DNA from: Pseudomonas sp. PSE14
GTDB taxonomy: Bacteria; Pseudomonadota; Gammaproteobacteria; Pseudomonadales; Pseudomonadaceae
DNA length: 64,000 bases
Direction of reading: 5' to 3'
Assembly: GCF_029203285.1 (NCBI RefSeq)
Contig: NZ_CP115669.1
Location: 1,798,001-1,862,000 of the forward strand
Made by a program: the position numbers and the translations under genes. A model generated the notes under the pieces. The model had not been told where the DNA came from. It was given only the letters and a program-made list of their open reading frames with translations, and ran no database searches. Below, in pieces: positions 1-10,096 of this stretch (positions are counted from its first letter, which is position 1; every line of letters begins with the position of its first letter).

Positions 1-332
1 CGCAGCCGCAGCAGACCCAGGCCAGCGCCGCGCCCAAGGCGCCAGCTCCGGCCCCGGCTCCCGCTCCTGCCCAGCGTCTGGATGCCAGCAATCTGCCGGT
101 CAGCTGGTCGGTGCAGCTGGCCAGCCTGTCCAACCGCGCTCGCGCCGACGAACTGCAGAAGCAACTGCGCAGCCAGGGCTACAACGCCTACGTGCGCAGC
201 TTCGACGGCATGAACCGGGTATTCGTCGGTCCGGTGGTCGAGCGCGCCGAGGCGGATCGCTTGCGCGACCAGTTGGGCAAGCAGCAGAAGCTCAATGGCT
301 TCGTGGTGCGCTTCCAGCCTGAGCGTGGCTGA
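1..332 (+). CDS. dedD: SPOR-domain protein DedD, C-terminal part
   Basis: The reading frame is open from the window edge (codons from base 3) and ends at a TGA at 330-332, so only about 109 C-terminal residues are visible. A low-complexity Ala/Pro/Gln linker is followed by a SPOR domain of about 70 residues that begins WSVQLASLSNRARADEL and contains YNAYVR and RVFVGP. SPOR domains bind denuded glycan strands at the division septum, and DedD is an inner-membrane division protein with a Pro-rich linker and a C-terminal SPOR domain. The neighbours cvpA and purF are the usual partners of dedD in gammaproteobacteria, which supports the name. The N-terminal membrane segment lies outside the window. 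Confidence 0.85.
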   Translation, partial: QPQQTQASAAPKAPAPAPAPAPAQRLDASNLPVSWSVQLASLSNRARADELQKQLRSQGYNAYVRSFDGMNRVFVGPVVERAEADRLRDQLGKQQKLNGFVVRFQPERG

Positions 333-436
333 GCCGGTTCGTTAGCTTTACTCAATCAGCCCCATGTCAAACTGGGGCTCCGCTAAATCGAAGGCCTCTG
401 CTAAAATGCGGGGCCTTTCCGTTTCTGGGCCGCAAC

Positions 437-979
437 GTGGCATTTACCTGGGTCGATTGGACGATGATCGGCATCATCGTCATTTCCAGCCTGATCAGCT
501 TGAGCCGAGGCTTCGTCAAGGAAGCCCTGTCGCTGGTCACCTGGATCGTAGCCGGTGCGGTCGCCTGGATGTTCGGCGGCGCGCTGGCCGAGCATCTCGC
601 ACCCTACATCCAGCTGCCCTCCGGGCGTGTCATTGCTGCCTGCGCCATTCTTTTCGTCGTTACGCTGCTGCTGGGCGCACTCGTCAATTTCCTCATCAGC
701 GAGCTGGTGCGCGTGACCGGCATGTCTGGCACCGACCGCGTGCTCGGCATGGTCTTCGGTGGCGCCCGTGGCGTGTTGCTGGTGGTGCTGCTGGTCGGGC
801 TGCTGAGCCTGGCGCCGGTGCAGCAGGACCCATGGTGGCAGCAATCTGTGCTGCTACCGCATTTCCTGATCGTCGCCGACTGGTCGAAGAACACCATTCT
901 GACTTTTGCCGGGCATTGGATGTCCGGCGTTACCATCGCTCCGCCGTCCGGAGCGGGTACTTTGCTGCCGGCCCAGTGA
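437..979 (+). CDS. cvpA: CvpA family inner-membrane protein
   Basis: This is a 180-residue integral membrane protein with four hydrophobic segments (about residues 7-24, 30-50, 65-88 and 105-125) and the family signature SRGFVKEALSL near residue 25. CvpA was named for colicin V production and is now linked to envelope or bile stress; its molecular role is unsettled. A GTG start at 437 gives the expected N-terminus (MAFTWVDWTMIGI). The 104-base gap after dedD contains a small hairpin (arms 358-364 and 373-379) and a TAAAAT hexamer at 402-407 that could be a -10 box. purF follows 105 bases downstream, the usual cvpA-purF pairing. Confidence 0.93.
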   Translation: MAFTWVDWTMIGIIVISSLISLSRGFVKEALSLVTWIVAGAVAWMFGGALAEHLAPYIQLPSGRVIAACAILFVVTLLLGALVNFLISELVRVTGMSGTDRVLGMVFGGARGVLLVVLLVGLLSLAPVQQDPWWQQSVLLPHFLIVADWSKNTILTFAGHWMSGVTIAPPSGAGTLLPAQ

Positions 980-1084
980 GGGGCAGGTGGAGGCGACGGG
1001 AAGCCGTCGCCGTAACGGCAGGTCCGGTGGATACTGCCGAGTAACGGATTGTTTTAGCCTGAAACCAACTAGGGGTTGCGTCGC

Positions 1085-2590
1085 ATGTGTGGCATCGTCG
1101 GTATCGTGGGCAAGTCGAACGTCAATCAGGCGCTCTATGACGCGCTCACCGTTCTCCAGCATCGTGGCCAGGACGCTGCGGGGATCGTCACCTGTCAGGA
1201 TGACCGCCTGTACCTGCGCAAGGACAACGGCCTGGTCCGCGACGTCTTCCAGCAGCGCCATATGCAGCGCCTGGTCGGCAAGATCGGTATCGGCCACGTG
1301 CGCTACCCCACCGCGGGCAGCTCCAGCTCCGCCGAGGCGCAGCCGTTCTACGTGAATTCGCCCTACGGCATCACCCTGGCGCACAACGGCAACCTGACCA
1401 ACGTCGAGCAGTTGGCCAAGGAAATCTACGAATCCGACCTGCGCCACGTGAACACCAACTCCGACTCGGAAGTGCTGCTCAACGTGTTCGCCCATGAGCT
1501 GGCGGTGCGCAACAAGCTGCAGCCCACCGAGGAAGACGTCTTCGCCGCCGTGGCCGGCGTGCACGCCCGCTGCGTCGGCGGTTATGCCGTGGTGGCGATG
1601 ATCACCGGCTACGGCATCGTCGGCTTCCGCGACCCGCATGCGATCCGCCCGATCGTCTTCGGCCAGCGCCACACCGAGAACGGCGTGGAATACATGATCG
1701 CCTCGGAAAGCGTGGCCCTGGACGTCCTCGGCTTCACCCTGATCCGCGACCTGGCGCCGGGCGAAGCGGTATACATCACCGAAGACGGCAAGCTGTTCAC
1801 CCGCCAGTGCGCGGCCAACCCGCAGTACGCGCCGTGCATCTTCGAGCACGTGTACCTGGCGCGTCCGGACTCCATCATGGACGGCATCTCGGTCTACAAG
1901 GCGCGCCTGCGCATGGGCGAGAAGCTGGCCGACAAGATCCTGCGCGAGCGCCCGGACCACGACATCGACGTGGTCATCCCGATCCCGGACACCAGCCGCA
2001 CCGCTGCGCTGGAACTGGCCAACCGCCTGGGCGTGAAGTTCCGCGAAGGCTTCGTGAAGAACCGCTACATCGGCCGTACCTTCATCATGCCCGGCCAGGC
2101 CGCGCGCAAGAAGTCGGTACGCCAGAAGCTCAACGCCATCGAGCTGGAATTCCGCGGCAAGAACGTGATGCTGGTGGACGACTCCATCGTCCGTGGCACC
2201 ACCTGCAAGCAGATCATCCAGATGGCCCGCGAGGCCGGCGCGAAGAACGTCTACTTCTGCTCCGCCGCCCCGGCGGTGCGCTATCCCAACGTCTATGGCA
2301 TCGACATGCCGAGCGCCCACGAGCTGATCGCCCACAACCGCAGTACCGAAGAGGTCTGCGAGCTGATCGGCGCCGACTGGCTGGTCTATCAGGACCTGCA
2401 GGACCTGATCGAATCCACCGAGGGCGGCAAGATCAAGATCGAACACTTCGACTGCGCCGTGTTCAACGGTGAATACGTCACCGGTGACGTCGACGAAGCC
2501 TATCTGGACAAGATCGAGCAGGCGCGCAACGACGCGACCAAGACCAAGGCCAGCGCCGTCAGCGCCATCATCGATCTCTATAACGACTAA
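1085..2590 (+). CDS. purF: Amidophosphoribosyltransferase
   Basis: The enzyme makes 5-phosphoribosylamine from PRPP and glutamine, the first committed step of purine synthesis in the cytoplasm. The 501-residue protein has an N-terminal class II glutamine amidotransferase domain (MCGIVGIVG, where Cys2 becomes the N-terminal nucleophile) and a C-terminal phosphoribosyltransferase domain with the PRPP loop [14 protein letters not shown] chose the ATG at 1085 rather than the upstream TTG at 1076 because the catalytic cysteine must follow the initiator Met. An AGGGG ribosome-binding site lies at 1071-1075. metZ follows after 12 bases, so the two are probably co-transcribed. Confidence 0.98.
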   Translation: MCGIVGIVGKSNVNQALYDALTVLQHRGQDAAGIVTCQDDRLYLRKDNGLVRDVFQQRHMQRLVGKIGIGHVRYPTAGSSSSAEAQPFYVNSPYGITLAHNGNLTNVEQLAKEIYESDLRHVNTNSDSEVLLNVFAHELAVRNKLQPTEEDVFAAVAGVHARCVGGYAVVAMITGYGIVGFRDPHAIRPIVFGQRHTENGVEYMIASESVALDVLGFTLIRDLAPGEAVYITEDGKLFTRQCAANPQYAPCIFEHVYLARPDSIMDGISVYKARLRMGEKLADKILRERPDHDIDVVIPIPDTSRTAALELANRLGVKFREGFVKNRYIGRTFIMPGQAARKKSVRQKLNAIELEFRGKNVMLVDDSIVRGTTCKQIIQMAREAGAKNVYFCSAAPAVRYPNVYGIDMPSAHELIAHNRSTEEVCELIGADWLVYQDLQDLIESTEGGKIKIEHFDCAVFNGEYVTGDVDEAYLDKIEQARNDATKTKASAVSAIIDLYND

Positions 2591-2602
2591 GGAGAGCAGG
2601 GC

Positions 2603-3814
2603 ATGGCTCAGGAATGGGAAGCCGGCCGGCTGGACAGCGACCTGGAGGGTGTCGGCTTCGACACCCTCGCGGTGCGCGCCGGCCAGCGTCGCACCCCGGA
2701 GGCGGAACACGGCGAAGGCCTGTTCACTACTTCCAGCTACGTGTTCCGCAGCGCCGCCGATGCGGCCGCGCGTTTTGCCGGTGAAGTGCCGGGCAACGTC
2801 TATTCGCGCTACACCAATCCCACGGTGCGCACTTTCGAGGAGCGCATCGCCGCGCTGGAAGGCGCCGAGCAGGCGGTGGCCACCTCCACCGGCATGTCGG
2901 CGATTCTTTCCCTGGTGATGAGCCTGTGCAGCGCCGGTGACCATGTGCTGGTCTCGCGCAGCGTATTCGGTTCGACCATCAGCCTGTTCGAGAAGTACTT
3001 CAAGCGCTTCGGCATCGAAGTGGACTACCCGCCGCTGAGCGATCTTGCGGCCTGGGAAGCGGCCTGCAAGCCGAACACCAAGCTGTTCTTCGTCGAATCG
3101 CCGTCCAACCCGCTGGCCGAACTGGTGGACATCGCCGCCCTGGCCGATATCGCCCACGCCAAGGGCGCGCTGCTGGCGGTGGACAACTGCTTCTGTACCC
3201 CGGCGCTGCAGCAGCCGCTGAAGTTGGGTGCGGATGTGGTGATCCACTCCGCAACCAAGTACATCGACGGCCAGGGCCGCACCATGGGCGGCGTGGTCGC
3301 CGGTCGCCGCGCGCAGATGGAGCCCGTCGTCGGCTTCCTGCGTACCGCCGGCCCGACCCTGAGCCCATTCAACGCCTGGATCTTCATCAAGGGTCTGGAA
3401 ACCCTGCGCGTGCGCATGCAGGCCCACAGCGCTTCGGCCCAGCAGGTCGCCGAGTGGCTGGAGCAGCAGCCGGGCGTGGAGCGCGTGTACTACGCGGGTC
3501 TGCCCAGCCATCCGCAGCACGAACTGGCCAAGCGTCAGCAGAAGGGCTTCGGTGCGGTGGTGAGCTTCGAGGTGAAGGGCGACAAGGCTGCGGCCTGGCG
3601 CTGCATCGATGCCACCCGGATGATCTCCATCACCACCAACCTGGGTGACACCAAGACCACCATCGCCCACCCGGCCACCACCTCCCATGGTCGCCTGTCG
3701 CCGCAGGAGCGCGAGAACGCCGGTATCCGTGACAACCTGATCCGCGTTGCCGTGGGCCTGGAAGATGTCGCTGACATCACGGCCGACCTGGCGCGGGGCC
3801 TGGCTGCCCTGTGA
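2603..3814 (+). CDS. metZ: O-succinylhomoserine sulfhydrylase
   Basis: This 403-residue PLP enzyme belongs to the Cys/Met metabolism family. MetZ converts O-succinylhomoserine and sulfide directly to homocysteine in Pseudomonas methionine synthesis. The PLP-binding lysine is K219 in [12 protein letters not shown]; other family marks are YSRYTNPT, the STGMSAI phosphate-binding region and TNLGDTKT near the C-terminus. A good AAGGAG site precedes the ATG. The location directly behind purF is the same as in P. aeruginosa and favours MetZ over MetB or MetC, which share the fold. Its stop codon overlaps the start of the next gene. Confidence 0.95.
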   Translation: MAQEWEAGRLDSDLEGVGFDTLAVRAGQRRTPEAEHGEGLFTTSSYVFRSAADAAARFAGEVPGNVYSRYTNPTVRTFEERIAALEGAEQAVATSTGMSAILSLVMSLCSAGDHVLVSRSVFGSTISLFEKYFKRFGIEVDYPPLSDLAAWEAACKPNTKLFFVESPSNPLAELVDIAALADIAHAKGALLAVDNCFCTPALQQPLKLGADVVIHSATKYIDGQGRTMGGVVAGRRAQMEPVVGFLRTAGPTLSPFNAWIFIKGLETLRVRMQAHSASAQQVAEWLEQQPGVERVYYAGLPSHPQHELAKRQQKGFGAVVSFEVKGDKAAAWRCIDATRMISITTNLGDTKTTIAHPATTSHGRLSPQERENAGIRDNLIRVAVGLEDVADITADLARGLAAL

Positions 3815-4578
3815 GCGCGACGGAACTCTTCGGCAATGGCCGCGTCGCCCTGGTAACGGGTGCGGCGCGTGGCATCGGCCTGGGCGTTAGCGCCTGGCTG
3901 ATCGCCGAAGGCTGGCAAGTGGTGCTGGCGGACATCGACCGCGAGCGCGGGCCGAAAGTGGCCCAGGCACTGGGTGAGCGGGCCGGTTTCGTGGCGCTGG
4001 ACGTGGCCAACGAGGTGCAGGTGGCGGCAGCGGTCGCTGAGGTGATCGGCCAGTACGGCCGTCTCGATGCGCTGGTGAGCAACGCCGCCATCGCCCGGCC
4101 GCACAACACCCCCCTTGAAGGCCTGGGCCTGAACGAGTGGAACCGCGCCCTGGCGGTGAATCTCACCGGCCCGATGCTGCTCGCCAAGCACTGTGCGCCA
4201 TACCTGCGCGCGCACAACGGCAGCATCGTCAACATCGCCTCGACCCGGGCACACCAGTCCGAGCCGAATTCCGAAGCCTATGCGGCGAGCAAGGGCGGTC
4301 TGCTGTCGCTGACCCACGCCCTGGCCAGCAGCCTGGGGCCGGAGATTCGCGTCAACGCGATTTCCCCGGGCTGGATCGATGCCCGCGACCTGCGCGTGCG
4401 GGAGGCCGAGCCGTTGACCGAGCTGGACCATGACCAGCACCTGGTCGGCCGGGTCGGGACGGTGGAAGACGTTGCGGCGGCGGTTTCCTGGCTGGTCGGC
4501 GAGGGGGCCGGATTCGTCACCGGGCAGGAACTGGTGATCGATGGCGGCATGACGTGCAAGATGATCTACCTCGACTGA
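3811..4578 (+). CDS. Short-chain dehydrogenase/reductase (SDR)
   Basis: This is a 255-residue classical SDR. The Rossmann signature TGAARGIG (residues 16-23) binds NAD(P); NAA (about 90) stabilises the fold; the catalytic Ser/Tyr/Lys are in NIAS and YAASK; and PGWI follows the active site. The substrate cannot be read from the sequence. Translation starts at a GTG that overlaps the metZ stop (GTGA, 3811-3814), so the two are translationally coupled. A strong terminator 20 bases after the stop closes the purF-metZ-SDR unit. The conserved coupling to metZ hints at a role near sulfur amino acid metabolism, but that is inference. Confidence 0.93.
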   Translation: MSATELFGNGRVALVTGAARGIGLGVSAWLIAEGWQVVLADIDRERGPKVAQALGERAGFVALDVANEVQVAAAVAEVIGQYGRLDALVSNAAIARPHNTPLEGLGLNEWNRALAVNLTGPMLLAKHCAPYLRAHNGSIVNIASTRAHQSEPNSEAYAASKGGLLSLTHALASSLGPEIRVNAISPGWIDARDLRVREAEPLTELDHDQHLVGRVGTVEDVAAAVSWLVGEGAGFVTGQELVIDGGMTCKMIYLD

Positions 4579-4598
4579 GTGTCGAGCGTGGAAGAGGA

Positions 4599-4626
4599 GG
4601 GCGGCCTGAGGCCGCCCTTTTCTTTT
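4599..4626 (+). terminator. Rho-independent terminator after the SDR gene
   Basis: A perfect 8-bp GC stem (GGGCGGCC / GGCCGCCC) with a TGA loop is followed by TTTTCTTTT. It lies 20 bases after the SDR stop. Confidence 0.93.
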
Positions 4627-4645
4627 GTGGCTCCGAGCGTGGGCT

Positions 4646-4718
4646 GTTTGCGAGCTAGCTCGCTCCTACAAGAGCACACGCGGTCCTTGGCCCTGTAGGA
4701 GCGCGCTTGCTCGCGAAC
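4646..4718. repeat. REPIN (two inverted REP sequences)
   Basis: The left arm (4646-4670) is the inverted form of the right arm (4694-4718), which reads TGTAGGAGCG followed by CTTGCTCGCGAAC. Both differ slightly from the consensus seen at the other three REPINs of this window: the left arm has two substitutions and the right arm has one. Such paired REPs are mobilised in trans by RAYT transposases; no RAYT gene is present here. Confidence 0.9.
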
Positions 4719-4793
4719 CTGGGTCCGCACCGAGGCTGGTAACCGCACGCCGAACTTTTTTCGCGGAAAATGAAAAAAAGTTCAATCAGGGCA

Positions 4794-4821
4794 TTGACTT
4801 AGGATTCGTCGGCTGTAGAAT
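4794..4821 (+). promoter_or_regulatory. Sigma-70 promoter of the tRNA cluster
   Basis: TTGACT (4794-4799), a 16-base spacer and TAGAAT (4816-4821) form a near-consensus promoter. A GC-rich discriminator (GCGCCCC) follows directly, as is usual for stable-RNA promoters under stringent control. The tRNA-Val gene begins 20 bases after the -10 box. Confidence 0.88.
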
Positions 4822-4841
4822 GCGCCCCACTTCGAGACGAA

Positions 4842-4917
4842 GGGTGATTAGCTCAGCTGGGAGAGCATCTGCCTTACAAGCAGAGGGTCGGCGGTTCGAT
4901 CCCGTCATCACCCACCA
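4842..4917 (+). tRNA. tRNA-Val (anticodon TAC)
   Basis: A complete 76-base cloverleaf. The acceptor stem is GGGTGAT / ATCACCC, the D arm is GCTCAGCTGGGAGAGC, the anticodon TAC is at 4875-4877, the T arm contains GGTTCGATC, and CCA is encoded. It is first in the cluster, behind the promoter at 4794-4821. Confidence 0.97.
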
Positions 4918-4933
4918 CTCTCGCAAGTTACGC

Positions 4934-5010
4934 GCAGCGGTAGTTCAGTCGGTTAGAATACCGGCCTGTCACGCCGGGGGTCGCGGGTTCGAGTCCCGTC
5001 CGCTGCGCCA
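4934..5010 (+). tRNA. tRNA-Asp (anticodon GTC), copy 1
   Basis: A complete 77-base tRNA: acceptor stem GCAGCGG / CCGCTGC, anticodon GTC at 4968-4970, T loop GGTTCGAGTCC, and encoded CCA. It is identical throughout to the copy at 5107-5183. Confidence 0.97.
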
Positions 5011-5106
5011 TTTCCCCCTCCTTGGTTCCTACCCCGAACCGGCTTGTCGAGCGAACAGCTCCAGGCGCAAGGAGGTTGCTGTACCGGACGCAAGTCCAAC
5101 CGACAC

Positions 5107-5183
5107 GCAGCGGTAGTTCAGTCGGTTAGAATACCGGCCTGTCACGCCGGGGGTCGCGGGTTCGAGTCCCGTCCGCTGCGCCA
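5107..5183 (+). tRNA. tRNA-Asp (anticodon GTC), copy 2
   Basis: This is an exact second copy of the tRNA-Asp at 4934-5010, with the anticodon at 5141-5143. The 96-base spacer between the copies shows no gene. The cluster ends at the terminator that begins eight bases later. Confidence 0.97.
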
Positions 5184-5190
5184 TATTCGA

Positions 5191-5223
5191 AAGCCCTCAG
5201 GTAGCAATACCTGAGGGCTTTTT
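5191..5223 (+). terminator. Rho-independent terminator of the tRNA cluster
   Basis: A perfect 13-bp stem (AAGCCCTCAGGTA at 5191-5203 and its complement at 5208-5220) with a GCAA loop is followed by T residues. Confidence 0.95.
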
Positions 5224-5348
5224 CGTTGCGCACGGAAAAATCCTCGCTATCTCTCTGTAAGAAGCTGTCACGGTCTGGTCACCTTACGCGTCTAGCTTTT
5301 TCCTCGTGGTCTTTGCTAAAACCGGATCGAACGGTCAGGAGAAAGCCA

Positions 5349-5435
5349 ATGGACGACTATCAGGAAGAACTGCTGGAACTGCGCGCTGTGGAACAGGATC
5401 TGCCGGAGCCGGCCGACGACGCCACGGAGATGTGA
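5349..5435 (+). CDS. 28-residue acidic small protein, unknown
   Basis: ATG at 5349 follows an AGGAGA site (5337-5342) at an ideal six-base spacing. The product is 28 residues and very acidic: it begins MDDYQEELLE and ends DDATEM, with no Cys or membrane segment. The same frame is open back to 5226, but that upstream part has no ribosome-binding site. The stop codon (5433-5435) directly abuts the convergent AraC gene's stop at 5436-5438. Good initiation signals and biased composition suggest a real gene, but I cannot assign a function. Confidence 0.55.
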   Translation: MDDYQEELLELRAVEQDLPEPADDATEM

Positions 5436-6473
5436 TCAGGCGCTGTGACGCTGGGCGCGGCGGAATTCCCCAGGCGTCTGCCCGCTCCAGCGCTTGAAGG
5501 CGCGCTGGAAGGCCTCGGCCGAGGCGAAGCCGAGCAGGTAGGCGATTTCGCCGAAGGCGAGGTCGGTGTCGCGGATGTAGATCATCGCCAGGTCGCGGCG
5601 GGTGTCGTTGAGGATGCTGCGGAACTGCGTGCCTTCCTCGGCCAGCTTGCGCCGCAGGGTCCAGGTCGGCAGCTTCAGGCGCGCGGCGACTTCCTCCAGG
5701 TCCGGCTCGCGGCCGTTGAGCATCGGCCCCAACAGCTGGGCGACGCGCTCGCGCAGGCTGCGTGTGCGGGTCATCTGCTCCAGTTCCTTCTCGCAGATTT
5801 CCAGCAATTGCCGCCAGGTGCTCGGGCAGTGCTCCGGGTTGCTGCGCGCCAGGGCTGACTGATCCAGGCGTAGCTGGTTGTGTTCCGCGCCGAACTCCAC
5901 CGGACAGCCGAACATCTCTTCGAAGCGCGACGCCCAGGCGGGCGCCGGATACTCGATCTCGACCTTCTCCGGGCGCAGCGGCTGCACGCCGATGCTGCCG
6001 AGCATGCTTACCCAGCCGGCCAGCACCGAATCCACCACGAAGCGATTGTAGGCGTTGTACGGACTGATGGAGTAGAAGCGCAACCAGGCGCCGCTGGCGT
6101 CCTCGATGAAATTGCTGTGACCGCGATAGTTGTGCGCGTACAACGTCTCGAAGCGGATCAGCGCGCGAGCGGCGGCGCGAACGTTGGGCGCCTGCGCCGC
6201 GGTGACGCCGGCCAGGCCGCTCTGGCTCGGGCGGCTCAACTGGCCCATGCGCAGGCCCAGGGCGGGGTCGCCGCTCTGCTGGATGGCGGCATGCCCCAGG
6301 CGCATGTAGCGGGGGATCGACAGGCGCGCGCCCGGCTCGCCAAGGCGTGCAGCGTCCAGTCCATATTGTTCCAGCAGCGGTTGCGGCGCGACGCCGCTTT
6401 CCGCCAGTGCGTCGGCGAGGCTGTGGACGAAGCCCACGGACAAATCGCCAAGACGCATGGTCGGACGGCTCAT
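5436..6473 (-). CDS. AraC-family transcriptional regulator
   Basis: This 345-residue regulator has an N-terminal arabinose-binding-like sensor domain (about 20-205) and a C-terminal AraC double helix-turn-helix (about 235-340; LPTWTLRRKLAEEGTQFRSIL and the signature FASAEAFQRAFKRWSGQTPGEFR). This sensor type is common in regulators of lipid, ester or amino acid catabolism. The frame is open far upstream inside the previous gene, but MSRPTMRLG at 6473 is the natural start because its ATG overlaps the TGA of the CN-hydrolase gene (ATGA). The two are therefore coupled, and the regulator may respond to a substrate or product of that enzyme. Confidence 0.93.
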   Translation of the reverse strand: MSRPTMRLGDLSVGFVHSLADALAESGVAPQPLLEQYGLDAARLGEPGARLSIPRYMRLGHAAIQQSGDPALGLRMGQLSRPSQSGLAGVTAAQAPNVRAAARALIRFETLYAHNYRGHSNFIEDASGAWLRFYSISPYNAYNRFVVDSVLAGWVSMLGSIGVQPLRPEKVEIEYPAPAWASRFEEMFGCPVEFGAEHNQLRLDQSALARSNPEHCPSTWRQLLEICEKELEQMTRTRSLRERVAQLLGPMLNGREPDLEEVAARLKLPTWTLRRKLAEEGTQFRSILNDTRRDLAMIYIRDTDLAFGEIAYLLGFASAEAFQRAFKRWSGQTPGEFRRAQRHSA

Positions 6474-7588
6474 AGCCAGAGGTTGATCAGGCGGGCGCCC
6501 GGACCGTCCGGCGCCAGGGTGTGGCTGTCGCCGCTGACCACCAGGCTGCGGCCGTCGCTGCCCAGGTCCCAGAGGTGACCACGCAGGAACACCGTGATGC
6601 CGGCACGGGCGCCGCTTGCGCCGATGCGGCCGGCCAGGGCCAGGCGCTCCCAGGCTTCGCCCTCGGTCAGCTCGCCGGGCTTGAACTTGACGTCGGTCGG
6701 CGTGGCGGCGCCGTTGTAGCCCTTCCAGGGCTTGCTCCAGTTGCCATTGCCGGTGAGGAAGGCCGGCACCGCGATGAAGTCCGGCTTGTTCGCCGCCAGC
6801 GCGGCGTAGCCCGCCGGGTACCAGCTGTCGGCGCAGATCAGCACGCCCAGGCGTCCGGCGGGAGTCTGCAGGACTTGCAGGTCGTCGGCGTCGCTGCCGC
6901 GGGTAAAGCGTTTCTCTTCGTCGATGGGGAACAGCTTGCGTTGCGGCTTGCCCAGCGGCAGGCCGTCGCTGCCAAAGACCTGGCTGACGTTGTAGAGACG
7001 GCCGTTGCCGGTGCGGATCTGCCCTTCGACGATCCGTGGGTTGGGCAGGACGATGGAGCCGGCGACGATGGTGACGCCGAACTCCCGGGCCAGGCCGCCG
7101 AACAGCGTCTGGTAGTCGTGGGCCATGTCCACCGCCTTCATGCGGAACAGGGCGTCGGCCATGCGGTCCTCGCTCTTGGCGCCGAGCCAGCCACGCGCCA
7201 CTTTCAGCGGGTTGCTGGCGACCATCCACTCCATGGCTTCGGCCAGGTGCTCGGTCTGGTAGACCTCGGGCTTCTCGCCGGCTGCCACCAGCCAGGTGCC
7301 GATGTGCTCGGGGAAGACCACCACGGTGCGTGGGTTGATCAGACCCTCGTCGCGAGCCTTGGCCAGGTAGGCGTGGAATTTCAGGCGCAGGCGCTCGACG
7401 CTCTGGTAGTCCTGGGTGAAGAGTTCCGGCTGCACGCCCAACAGGTTGCCGCGCTCGGACGGTTCACCCTGGTTGAGCGCGACCTGGCTGCGCAGGTCGG
7501 AGAGGTAGTGGCCCACCGGGCGACGCTCTGCCCAACCGGCATAGCCGGCGAACAGGATCACCAGGATAAGGAAGATCAGCTTGCGCAT
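6470..7588 (-). CDS. Membrane-anchored carbon-nitrogen hydrolase (nitrilase superfamily)
   Basis: The 372-residue protein starts MRKLIFLILVILFAGYAGWA, a signal anchor or signal peptide, so the enzyme probably faces the periplasm. The nitrilase-superfamily triad appears as Glu in VVVFPEHIGTW, Lys in the KLFPIDEEKRF region and Cys in GVLICADSWYP. The family cleaves nitriles, amides or carbamoyl groups; the substrate here is unknown. The ATG at 7588 was chosen because it begins the hydrophobic segment; its ribosome-binding site is weak, and an upstream extension to 7690 is possible but lacks family character. Its stop overlaps the AraC start. Confidence 0.85.
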   Translation of the reverse strand: MRKLIFLILVILFAGYAGWAERRPVGHYLSDLRSQVALNQGEPSERGNLLGVQPELFTQDYQSVERLRLKFHAYLAKARDEGLINPRTVVVFPEHIGTWLVAAGEKPEVYQTEHLAEAMEWMVASNPLKVARGWLGAKSEDRMADALFRMKAVDMAHDYQTLFGGLAREFGVTIVAGSIVLPNPRIVEGQIRTGNGRLYNVSQVFGSDGLPLGKPQRKLFPIDEEKRFTRGSDADDLQVLQTPAGRLGVLICADSWYPAGYAALAANKPDFIAVPAFLTGNGNWSKPWKGYNGAATPTDVKFKPGELTEGEAWERLALAGRIGASGARAGITVFLRGHLWDLGSDGRSLVVSGDSHTLAPDGPGARLINLWL

Positions 7589-7693
7589 GAGGAGCGTGTA
7601 CTCAATAGGTGCAGCACAGGGTAGGGGTTGGGCCGTCCGTTGCCAAGTCGCTGTGTCATCTTCGATCAGTAAGTTGTTACTTTTGATCATTGA

Positions 7694-9835
<2,142 letters not shown>

Positions 9836-9850
9836 GCCGTAAGTCCCTAA

Positions 9851-9890
9851 ACACAGGCCCCGGAAAGTTCCTCCGGGGCCTGTGTTTTTT
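9851..9890 (+). terminator. Rho-independent terminator of fadH
   Basis: A 14-bp perfect stem (9851-9864 and 9872-9885) is followed by a run of T residues. It lies 15 bases after the fadH stop. Confidence 0.95.
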
Positions 9891-10096
9891 GCGGAATGAC
9901 AAACTGCATCACAGATTTATCTCGCCGCTCGCCCGGTTAACCTGACCGGCAGGTCGGGTGCCAACCCAGTCACATTGCCTGCGACATTATTTCCCCTAGA
10001 CTGGTCCGGATGTCAGGGCATTCCTGCCATCAGGGTGCCACTTTCCTACGGCATCATTTCCCAGACTTCCTCCCGCACAGGCCCAGAGGTCAATCG

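Noticed and set aside
4625..5116. An open frame running across the tRNA cluster
   Set aside because: It reads through the tRNA genes and their promoter, which have clear RNA structure.
5436..7229. A 597-residue fused protein including the AraC gene
   Set aside because: The N-terminal part is the CN-hydrolase gene read in another frame. The AraC start at 6473 with the ATGA overlap explains it.
9836..10096. Upstream part of the coiled-coil gene's open frame from 10010
   Set aside because: No ribosome-binding site and odd composition; the start at 10097 is preferred.
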